From: Flammula alnicola
Taxonomy: Eukaryota; Basidiomycota; Agaricomycetes; Agaricales; Strophariaceae
NCBI GenBank assembly: GCA_015499995.1
Contig: JADNRV010000674.1
Location: 1 to 18,167, forward strand
Length of the DNA: 18,167 nt
Direction of reading: 5' to 3'
Below the pieces are notes generated by a model. That model had not been told where the DNA came from. It saw nothing but the letters and a program-made list of their open reading frames with translations, and did no database searches. The position numbers and the translations under genes were made by a program. This document shows, piece by piece, positions 9,687 through 18,167 of this stretch; within the stretch, counting starts at the first letter, position 1; the number at the start of each line of letters is the position of its first letter.

Positions 9687-10565
9687 ATGCTTTTCGTGTG
9701 GATTCCACTGGTTGCATTCCTTTTTGCCTGCCGGATATACACTATTCTTCCAGATTCAAAGACGCGTCGAAATCGCTCGGTCAGAAAATCCGGTGTCTGC
9801 TCGGTAGCCGTTTTCTTAGGTTCAGGTATTTCTTAGCCTACTTGGCCGACCAATGGCTATAATAATTGTCAACCACAGGGGGGCATACAAGTGAAGCTCT
9901 GACTCTTATGTCGTCTCTAGACTCACGGCGATATAATCGAAGAACATATATCGTGAGTCGCGGCGATAATATGAGCGTTCAGAAGGCCTTGGATCTAGAA
10001 GCCCAGTTCAAGGCTGGAAATCAGAATGTAGTTACCGTTTTTTTTTGCTCAATCAATTGTAAATTCTAATATATTGTATCTTAGTACAGTATTCTGACAA
10101 TACCCCGTGCCCGACAAGTTCACCAGTCCCTCCTTGCTACACCCCTTTCAGCATTACACTCGCTGTTAGCTTGCACATATCATGTGACGCTGCGTCCATT
10201 GTGCAGTTCAAAAAAACTGAAATTCGCCGACGTTCTTATTCTGAACGGTCCAGGAACCTGTTTCATGCTTTGTATGGCTGTTTATATCAATAAGGTTAGT
10301 ATATACCTTATATCACTGGAATTCCTCTAAAAATGCCCCAGTTTCTTGGCCTACACGCACCTCTTGTAGTCTACGTCGAGACTTTCGCTCGGGTAAAGTC
10401 CTTGTCCATTTCAGGCACACTCATCCGTCCGTTCGCCGACCGGTGAGTCTTGGATACACATCATGCATGCCTATCAATTATTCAACTCCACCTAGCTTTA
10501 TTATTCAGTGGCCGAAGGCGAAAAACGCAGGGGAAAAGTTAAGCTCTGAGCAATGGCTCGTTTGA
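9687..10565 (+). CDS. ALG14: ALG14, membrane anchor of the UDP-GlcNAc transferase complex
   Basis: Adds the second GlcNAc to dolichol-PP-GlcNAc in N-glycan precursor synthesis; Alg14 anchors catalytic Alg13 at the cytosolic face of the ER. Exons: 9687-9825, 9879-10027, 10085-10294, 10342-10442, 10496-10565, totalling 669 bases (222 residues, normal for the family) with consistent phases. An N-terminal hydrophobic segment (FVWIPLVAFLFACRIY) is followed by the signature GSGGHTSEAL, then RRTYIVSRGDN, ADVLILNGPGTC, an ESFARVKS-like VETFARVKSLS, and the C-terminal ADRFIIQWP. The tail ending in WLV fits the conserved short C-terminus needed for Alg13 contact. It starts about 330 bases from the MITE-like element and is convergent with U2AF35, leaving 103 bases between the two stops. 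It appears intact. Confidence 0.93.
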
Positions 10566-10668
10566 ACTGTTACGGGACAATCTGAAATATAGATATGCAA
10601 AATGAACAATATCAAGAATGGGGGACAATGCTAGGTTACAAGTAAAGGTGACAATGCATGCCACGAAG

Positions 10669-11590
10669 TTACTTCCTCGTCCAGCGATCTTCTCCTGGAT
10701 TCCCGCCTCGTCTAGGAGGGCTCGCACTTCTTCCTCTGCCACCCTCGCGCTTGCTAGGTTCCCAGCCTCCTCCGCCGCCTTCAACCTTGGCAGGATTCAG
10801 CCTTCGCTCCAATCGTTGACCAGCGCGAAGAGAAGAAACCAGATCTTTCGATGCAAGCCGTAGATGCATAAAGTTACAGAAACCACCTCGATTACATTCA
10901 CCATTCTCGTTCTGACGGCAGCACGCCTCTCGAAAATCTGTGACGGGGGAAAGTTCTGCATATAATGGCCGACCTAGTAAATGTCAATCAAATGATAGAT
11001 TTATGTTATAGAACTTCTCACATACCTGCATACCAACGTTCGTTACAACTATCCACGGCAGCTTGTGCCTCTGTTTCCCATTCATATCTTGCATAGACAT
11101 TACCTATCAGGTGGTCACCAACGTTATCGCAAACCTAACATAGCAGACACGAGGTTAACAAGTTGAGAAGACAACGGTTGGACATAGACGTACATGGAGC
11201 TCTAATAGGTGCCCGAACTTGGCTAGTTCACAATAGAGATCTTCATACACTGCATCAAATCCTTCCTGCAGCTCTTTTTCAGTGAGCTTGCAAACTGGAT
11301 CGTGGGCCGGATTATGGTAAACGTTCGGAAGGAGGATAGTTTGGGAGAATGGCGGTTTTATGTGCTTTCTTGAGCAACGGTCACCGTGACGGCAGGCTCC
11401 AATCTACAAATAAAAGAAATCGGTTAGGACACTGAGGGCAGCAGATGTTACTTTGCGTGCTTACTTTGTAATAGAAGGAGCAATTGACTCGATCTTGCTC
11501 AGTACCGAAAATATTAGCCTATTGGATAATGTGTCAATCATCTTGAAAGCACAGTGTAAGGACATTCATACCCACCAAATGAGAAGCCAT
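10669..11590 (-). CDS. U2AF1: U2AF35, small subunit of splicing factor U2AF
   Basis: Recognises the AG of the 3' splice site, with U2AF65, in early spliceosome assembly; nuclear. Exons: 11590-11576, 11518-11465, 11403-11194, 11134-11026, 10973-10669, totalling 693 bases (230 residues; the human protein is 240). Domains in order: first CCCH zinc finger (C18, C27, C33, H37; CX8CX5CX3H), UHM-type RNA-recognition fold including VCDNVGDHLIGNVYARY and the conserved ERWYAGRPLYAELSPV, second CCCH finger (CX7CX5CX3H; ACCRQNENGECNRGGFC), then a basic tail rich in Gly, Arg and Ser in place of a long RS domain. The first coding exon encodes only MASHL, a common arrangement for this gene in fungi. All introns are GT-AG and 52-61 bp. 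It appears intact. Confidence 0.95.
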
Positions 11591-13491
11591 TGCGAAGATA
11601 TGAGTTCGAGGTCAAGAATATGTCACGTTACAGGTTGAACGTTGCATGGTAAAATCCAGCTGCTGACAAAGACAAAATTGAAACCCCGACTTCTTCACAT
11701 GACGCCGAAACTTCCGGGGGCAATCGCCGAGAAAGTTCTAGGTTATCTGAATGATTTGGTTCTGGTGGGTGGTTTGCTTCTCCCGTAGTTCCAGCGCAAC
11801 AAAGGTAGTGACTGAAATTGTGTCTGATAGCAATTATCTTGGCAAGAACGAATGTCATTCTTCGGAGTCAAACCTCCAGATGTTCTTGGCAGTGGGATAC
11901 ACGCGTTGATTCTGCCGTTCTATATTCGGGATCTCCTCCCTAGCACCACAATAAATCTCGTCAAAGTTGTGGCTAGATATAGCACAGTAATTGGGGAGAC
12001 CTCTCACGAAAGCTTTCCTAGTGGTGCTTTCAAATGCCATCCTTGCATTTCGGGGTTCTTGTTCTTCTCTCCGTTAACATACAATCCTCCCTTCTGGATC
12101 GCACCTTGGGACAGGTGCACTTGTACCTATTTTCGACCTCGACCTTTTCTCAGTTGGCTAACCCTCTACTACTTCCTCTCCAACGCGAACTATTGCATTA
12201 CCGACGTCCAATCATTTACCTATGCTGATATAGTACATATTTGGTGTCTATTTACTGCACTTGTTCGGGCATAATAATTACCGTGGCCATATAACTCTCC
12301 ACCAGCGTGAAGAACGCTCTCTCCTTGATGCCAGGTTTTGGGGTGGGTTTAAATTCTGCTTCTAGTCGCTTCTCAGAGGTGGCAGGTGTCTCTCGGAGTG
12401 GATGGACGTCTCCCTCTATCAGCAGTTTTTCTGCCTACGACAATATCTACTTAGAGGAACGCAGCACGCAAGTGCGTAAGGCAATGAGTTGGAGTTTGAG
12501 AAATTCTCTATCATCTTTGCATAGCAAGCACTTCTGATAAAACTGATTGTCGCATGAAGGGATACTTCTGGCTGGTTCTGGGAATGGATCCGACCTGCTT
12601 GCTGCGCTGTCGAGGGATGAATGAAGTAAAGTTGATCATGATATTTATCTTCTTGCGAATAAACATCTCTTACCACTTGAAATTCAATAATCTTTGCCCT
12701 GGCTCTATGAAATGGTCCTGCGGCATTGGATAGACTTGGAAAAGTTATCTTACAGTAAGTGGCTCATGACGGCTAACCATTTTTGTATCAGCTAATAAGA
12801 TTGTGTTCAGCTGAGAGCACATTGATCGTGTCCCGCTGTCAAAATGCCGATTTACCGGACGCAAAGAAGGATGCTGCTTCATGTGCCTGTGAGCCTTGTT
12901 CCAAATGTTTGTCGCAGGGACTTTTCTTGCTGCGGGCCAGAAAAGAGTTTCTATCGTCGTGAGAAGCCACCATCCGATTGTTGATTTGACAATGGACGGT
13001 TGACAGGAATGGGGATTCCCCTTCCCCTCTTTGATTAACGTCGAGCTAAAGTTTCTGTACTATACGGCAGGATATTAAGTAAAAGTCTCTGTCTATAAAT
13101 AGAATGGGCGCCACAATGTCCATCTCAACATCACTTGCCAAGCAATTTTTTGATTATGTATTTTCTTGGTATTTTCTTCAATTTGTATGCACAGTATATT
13201 ATATAGCTTAGATGTATGCCTACGTATGCATATTCTCTCGTCCCGATTTAAAATACTACCGAAATCCGTAAATAGACAGACTTTGCAGCGACTGACCATG
13301 GATGGTTTATATCTTATCACTCGTACTCGGTGCGACGTTAAATACAAGTTCATTTGCAGCTGTTCTAGTGATTGAAGGGGTATAAAGGTATCAACAACCA
13401 AATACGAGCTCAGAAAGGCAAGAAAGGCAAGGGTTCTATGTCAATGACAGTTATATAAATATGTTTTATTTATGAAGTCCGAGGCGAGGAA
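11591..13491. other. 1.9-kb stretch with no established gene
   Basis: Holds the U2AF35 promoter (right of 11590) and the 3' flank of the zinc-cluster gene (left of 13492). Several minus-strand frames between about 11855 and 13160 are open for 50-100 codons and can be joined through plausible GT-AG introns (for example donor at 12780, acceptor ending at 12721, donor at 12674). However, the joined frame then meets in-frame TAG codons near 12440-12452, and such lengths are expected by chance in this much DNA. The longest plus-strand frame is 11852-12274, 140 codons, hydrophobic and unlike any family I know. A TATAAATA lies at 13094-13101 on the plus strand with no gene behind it. Confidence 0.4.
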
Positions 13492-14931
13492 TTAAGATCG
13501 AGTAATATGTGGTGGTTCCCAAGTCATGAATGAGTCGTCAAGCGAAGCGGGAGAATTGGAGTTAGAAGGGATAAGATCCCATGGCCGTCCATTCATGGAT
13601 CCCCTCGGTGCCTGGGACAACCTTTGCGAATACATTTGCGATGGGTGGAAGCCAGCTTGCATGGAATGGTGAAGATGACTTGAAGGTAGCCCACTTGTAG
13701 AAATATCGCTCAGCACATTCCTGTATTAAAAAAGAGAACGTAAGCGTTGAAAACCGCCGTAAAAAGACTATCTCACGTTGTGAAGGAGTCCAGTTCTGAA
13801 ATACGTTGATGCAGTGGGCAAAATACCCCGTGCTGATGACTTGGTGACCGACCAAGGACGTCAGAGGCCTTTCTCAGCCTCAGCGACAGTTCAAGCATAT
13901 GATTATAGCTTGTTGGCTCGTTAACGCAGCCACATTGTCCAGTGCTCTGTTTACTAAACCTGTGCTCAGGTAGGGCTGAGAAGGATCCATCGCCGACTTC
14001 CATAAGACCTGGATAGTTCAAGAACATTGACGTTATGTCGTAGTCTTGAACTGATCCTTGACCCGCGATACCGACAGGTGAGAAGGGGAAGTCATCCGTT
14101 GGCGTTCTGAGTCCTGGCGATGAACTATTGAAGGGAGAGCTTGGGCTGAAGGGAGACCTCATCCTGCGCGAGCTCTCTGAGCCACTCTGAAGGTGGATAG
14201 GTGCGGGCATTGAGCCGTCGAAAGATTTTGAGTGCGTAGAGGCGTTGCTACTTGAGGAAGAGTCACCCTTTTCAGACGACGATGAGGATATAGGTGGCGA
14301 TGGCGCATTCGAAGAACAGGATTCATCACTCCCTCCAAGCGGGCGAGAATGCCATTTCTCTAATTCTTCGCCAAGACCAGCAGACTGGACCCAGCGAGGA
14401 TGAGGTTTATTCTTCAACTGTTTAAAACGCTCCTTTAGTTGCCTTTTCAACAAAGCAAAGCCTGCAGCATACCTCTCGGATAACCCCCTCAAGTTCGGCA
14501 ACGCGTTTAAGTAGTCTTGAGCTCTCGTCCTGGGTTTCTGTTCGTTGGCTAGGGTCATCAACCTCGTACACACATAACCCTGTCTAAGAGGCGTCAGCGA
14601 CAATAAGCGTTCTTGATGTCACAAGTACCATACCAGTCCTAATTGTGTACACCGCGCACAAGCAGGGCGCTTCCTATCGCACTGCGACATGTCAATATTA
14701 ATTACTGTGGATCAAAAGGAAGCATTGCCGCACCATGCGTTTTGAGGTGTGGCAATTAAGACATGACTGAGTGGTCCTGTTACGACGTCTGGGAGGAGGT
14801 GAGGACGGGCTCTCGTCGACATGAAAGGGCAATAATAGTGACCTTTTCCGATGATCGCCGTCGGGACGGGCGTAGACTCGGAGGTGTTTCTCTTCTTGCG
14901 AGAGGTGGTCTCTGTAGACATTATAACGCAA
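13492..14931 (-). CDS. Zn2Cys6 fungal-type transcription factor
   Basis: D​NA-binding regulator of the fungal zinc binuclear cluster class; target genes unknown. Exons: 14931-14734, 14681-14634, 14583-14473, 14417-13777, 13720-13492, totalling 1227 bases (408 residues) in a continuous frame. The cluster is C57-X2-C60-X6-C67-X6-C74-X2-C77-X8-C86, preceded by a basic stretch (PPPRRRNRTTQS) and split by two introns. A short heptad-like helix (LLKRVAELEGVIREL) follows, typical of dimerisation. The middle is Ser/Pro-rich and disordered (SPPISSSSSEKGDSSSSSN). A Cys/His-containing conserved-looking block near residues 260-330 (QCGCVNEPTSYNHMLELSLRL...CPLHQRISELDS) ends the structured part. No fungal middle-homology domain is seen. 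The start is uncertain: an ATG at 14921 opens a different frame with a plausible peptide (STETTSRKKRN) that I could not splice in phase to the zinc cluster. Confidence 0.85.
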
Positions 14932-17258
14932 AGTGGAGTGGCTGTAGAACTAATGTCGTTGGTAAATCTGGACAGCAAATGACAAGAACATACTATATAC
15001 TAATAGTATTTGTAGTCTCGGCTATGCTTGGCACCCCGATTAGCGAATAAAAATGGGAATTCCACCAATTACTGTCAGATCGAAGTCAAGAAGTCACCCA
15101 ATGATAGGGAACCAAGACTTATCCGCAAGGTACTTTGAGCTGTACAACTTTCCATGATCTCGGGAATGAAGATCACAATTGCGTGCGATACGTGAGAAAC
15201 AGATGGGAATCGCGTACATCAATTTTTTTTCACAGGTGTTCTTATTGCTTCATCGGATTGGGACCAGGGAGGCCCGATTGCTGATACCAGATATCGGAGG
15301 AGAAAACGTTAAACCAGACCATAGCTCAACTGTGCAGTGTGCACGGACAGATAACAACTGGAAAAAGCGATGTAATGGACCGGATCCCACAGACAGATCC
15401 TCTGAATCTCGTCCTAATTCCGGACTGGGGTTTGAGGCTCGACATTCCGAGTCACTAGTCGCTATTCGCGATATTTACACCGTGCATACTGAGAGGCCGT
15501 CGTGCACAAGTATTAGTTACTGTAGGGGTGCATAAGTAAACAACGTACATTCTTAGTGGAATTGAGTATTGTGATCTTTTTAATTCTGGCAAGTTTCCGC
15601 AGTCTCGACGAACCAACATATCGCGAAATCTACTCTCCAGGGTTTCAAGAGGACCCACGTTCCAGGATTTGTGCACACGTTGGATCGCTGGACAACTCGC
15701 TTAAGATATCAACTTCAAGAAGCTGGTCCATGCGTCCACGTCCATGAGCACCTGGTTGACAGTGAAATGGTTGCAATCGGCTCAGGGCTGGGTTCTACGA
15801 ACTCACGTCCGTGCGATACGTAGGTGGCGCCTCTTGGCAAACTTGAATGGGTAAGGCCGAGGACGGCGTTGCCCGTTTTAGAAATAGTATATTGCATAAT
15901 GACAAACGCGCTTTCTCCGATTGGCTTCAAATGGCGAGAGATTGCTAGAGCTTGTCGTGGAACTTGACCGATGCGTGTGTGGTTGCATAATCAGGCTAAG
16001 GACTTGGCGACCTACTGCATACCAACTGTCCAACGTCATACTATGATACCGTACACGTTAACGAAGATATACTTATACTTAATACGCAACGATTCATCCC
16101 TCCTGTTCACGTTTTCTAGCGAAAACCACTTAGTAATAGTCTGTGAAGACATGCCAATTAGATAAACCCATGATTGCTCTACGTATATTCTCACCTCTTG
16201 TAGAATCGACTAGGTAGACTTTCGAATCCGATCGGACACTGACACCAGTAACGCGGTGCCCGGTTGACTTACAAGCGCCAAACATCCGATGCACTACCTC
16301 ATAAAAATGATAACGGGTACTTGTGCTGCCTCGGGTGCAAACGACTCCGCCTGGGTGTATAAATATAATACTAGAATAAGCATGCACTTCCTTACTCCAA
16401 GAATAACAAGTTAAGTGGAAATACTATTTCAAGGACTTCCGCTGCACGAGGATTCTCGATTTTTCACCTCTTTTCACTGGATAGCTGCATCATCATATTA
16501 TTTTTAGATCGACGCTATGCCAAGGAGCGGTTAATATTGGGCAAATCCAATTCACCAATAGAGCCTTCAAAACATGGGGAGAATAAAGCAAGATACTTCG
16601 CCATATCCTCCTCCACATTGCGACATGCATTTTATCAGGATTTGAGCTGGAACTGAGGAATTTCTACTTGGGTCCCAAGAACGCCCTCAAGGCTCAAAGT
16701 TGTGTCGATCGAATGGAATCTATTTGTCAGGTCGCGAATATCGAGACCGAGTTTTGTCGGTGCCAGAGTAATGGTTGACGTTCGCAGACAGGCTTGACTG
16801 GCTATTATTCAGCCTGCACACCTTTTTTCTACATAATATTGAGATTGACACCCACATACTAATGGTAATCATACCGATGTGAATGACCGTGAATGTCGAT
16901 ACATGATTGGGGAATTTTCGAACGACCGATGGTTACGTGGCGGGATCCAAACCGATTTGAATCAATGGATTGTCCGAGTCAGCGCAGCGAAACTTCTTCA
17001 AATTGCAACGTGAGAGATACATCTGTGGTATTTGAATTATGCGCAGTAAGATGTGCAACCTCGAGGGCAATCTCCCACGAAACGTTTCTTTCATGTTGTC
17101 GTCCTCGAACGCGCAGCACGTAAATCGTAGAAGTGTACCCTATCTGACACTATGAGATAGCTTCCACGCAATGAGCTTGATTGTATCTTGGTCACCGAGG
17201 CGGTTAATCAATCGTTGTGGTACAGTAAAAATAGTAGGCATATGTATATGAGGACAAA
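14932..17258. other. 2.3-kb stretch with no established gene
   Basis: Between the zinc-cluster gene start and the carrier gene stop. It contains the promoter of the former and the 3' flank of the latter. Open frames on both strands are 60-118 codons at most, overlap one another, and show no domain that I recognise and no consistent series of in-phase introns. No inverted repeats, tandem repeats, tRNA A/B boxes or transposase motifs were seen by eye. A plus-strand TATAAATA occurs at 16358-16365. A decayed gene or a non-coding transcript is possible but not shown. Confidence 0.4.
16358..16365 (+). promoter_or_regulatory. Orphan TATA box
   Basis: A consensus TATAAATA after a C/G-rich stretch (CTCCGCCTGGG), followed at about 25-100 bases by pyrimidine-rich tracts (CTTCCTTACTCC and TTTTTCACCTCTTTTCACT), as in strong fungal promoters. 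The nearest downstream ATG codons open only very short frames, so either a small spliced or non-coding transcript starts here or the match is by chance. Confidence 0.2.
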
Positions 17259-18167
17259 TCAAGCGAAAGAACTGCCCAGGCCACCCAACAGAGTTATCCA
17301 CCAGGCACGATAAAGTGTCATCAGCCCTTCTTCGTCGATAATCCTTTTCGCGCAGTCAACGAGTCCGAGGTATGGATCACCCTCATTTCGCAGCCTTCAT
17401 TAATGAACAGGTGAGTTATTTCAAACGTTCGTTATTTAGTTTCACTCACCCAATAACATCTTCTTCTGCTCCAGAATATTCCACAGTTTCCTCCGCGTCG
17501 CCATCAACTTCTTGCGAAACAGAATTGTATTCGGCTGATGCATGGTTGCGTTGGATAGCGAGCCTCGTCGCTATCACCTCTAGGGGCGTAAGAACCAATA
17601 TCGCCGCGCAGAGCAGGACAAGATATATCGCCAACTTCCAAATTGATATATCCGATGGAGAAATAACTGGGTGCGACATTTTGGGCAACAGCAGCCGGCG
17701 CAATGGTCCCAAGAATAATACAATTACACATATGTGGCTCGTCTCAGCCGCCATGAGTCCTGGCGTCAGATATAGAATCCATGGGCGGCGACGTTCGGTG
17801 GGAGTGAGAAGGGCGCGTAAAGATGCCATGAGGTTGAAATACGACAGTCTGTGTGGCGTAGTTATAGACCTATTCATCTGTAAGGCCCCAATCATCAATT
17901 AAAAATTAGGGTGAAGCATCGTACCGATATGTCAATATGGATGTCGGTAAAGATACAACAAGCATCGCCAGACTGTAAAACAAAGTTCCCTATACATTGT
18001 AAGTATAGTTGGAATTATGAAATGATTGCCCATATACCAGAACTCCAGTTTCAGGTGCCCTGTATTTTCCATGACGTGGTTGTTCGGCGTCTACGGCGAC
18101 AAGAATCACGATACTGACGATGAGGGTGCTAATCGCCGTAGGCACTATGGCATAGAAAATTAGTGAT
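17259..18167 (-). CDS. Mitochondrial-carrier-like membrane protein, 5' part outside the window
   Basis: Putative SLC25-type carrier of the inner (or Ugo1-like, outer) mitochondrial membrane; substrate unknown. Exons in view: 18167(partial)-18038, 17989-17925, 17869-17450, 17394-17259, all joined in phase through GT-AG introns of 48-55 bp. Visible features: a hydrophobic segment (LIFYAIVPTAISTLIVSIV), a second one (LFYSLAMLVVSLPTS), a longer exon with RRRPWILYLTPGLMAAE and two more membrane stretches, then PLEVIATRLAIQRN, a variant of the carrier signature PX[D/E]XX[K/R]X[K/R] in which the first basic position is Ala. An acidic Glu/Asp/Ala segment and CAKRIIDEEG...LYRAWWITLLGG close the protein, like the end of a carrier repeat. 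The start codon lies beyond 18167. The intron acceptor at 17870 (AATAG) is chosen over 17878 because the latter puts a stop in frame. Confidence 0.8.

Noticed and set aside
11852..12274. 140-codon intronless plus-strand frame
   Set aside because: Intron-free in an intron-dense genome, hydrophobic with scattered Cys, no recognisable domain, and antisense to other open frames of similar quality.
809..13000. Reassigned stop codons read as Gln or Arg
   Set aside because: TAA, TAG and TGA end intact genes here (APC8 and U2AF35 with TAA, the GLTSCR1-domain gene with TAG, ALG14 with TGA), so the standard code holds.
16215..16235. TTCGAATCC resembling a tRNA B box
   Set aside because: No matching A box, acceptor stem or anticodon arm could be placed around it.
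16400..17240. Minus-strand fragments such as 16632-16790 and 16960-17110 that read like protein
   Set aside because: They need several stops or shifts to be joined, show no consistent splice phases and match no family I know. Such lengths are expected by chance.
17372..17902. 176-codon plus-strand frame
   Set aside because: It is the antisense shadow of the long exon of the carrier gene, whose minus-strand reading has membrane segments and a carrier signature.

Overview
The window looks like nuclear DNA of a filamentous basidiomycete, probably a mushroom-forming agaricomycete. The genes are densely interrupted by very short introns (about 41-61 bp, almost all GT-AG with CTAAC/CTGAC-like branch points), and exons range from 14 to about 640 bp. 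Every family recognised here is a typical fungal single-copy gene. No bacterial-type operons, rRNA, tRNA or CRISPR were seen.

Layout. 1-808: repeat-rich, with a 19-bp minisatellite and a Helitron-like 3' end (hairpin followed by CTAG). 809-4235 (-): a CLC chloride channel/proton antiporter gene in 16 exons whose frame is broken in five places. 4688-6112 (-): a protein with a GLTSCR1-like conserved domain, probably a chromatin-remodelling subunit, with one in-frame TAA. 6454-8936 (-): APC8/CDC23, a TPR subunit of the anaphase-promoting complex, intact over 12 exons. 9084-9358: a 275-bp TIR element (MITE-like, TA target duplication) with four internal repeat modules, possibly lying inside a 5'-leader intron of APC8. 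9687-10565 (+): ALG14. 10669-11590 (-): U2AF35, tail to tail with ALG14. 11591-13491: no gene established. 13492-14931 (-): a Zn2Cys6 transcription factor. 14932-17258: no gene established. 17259-18167 (-): the 3' part of a mitochondrial-carrier-like membrane protein whose start lies outside the window.

The genes are unrelated housekeeping functions (cell cycle, splicing, N-glycosylation, ion and metabolite transport, transcription), not a pathway cluster. ALG14, U2AF35, APC8 and the zinc-cluster gene can each be assembled by splicing with no frame error: their coding lengths of 669, 693, 1881 and 1227 bases are all divisible by three. The CLC gene needs five one-base corrections, so real decay of CLC is more likely than uniformly poor sequence. 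The most novel-looking item is the 9084-9358 element. No new multi-gene system is evident.
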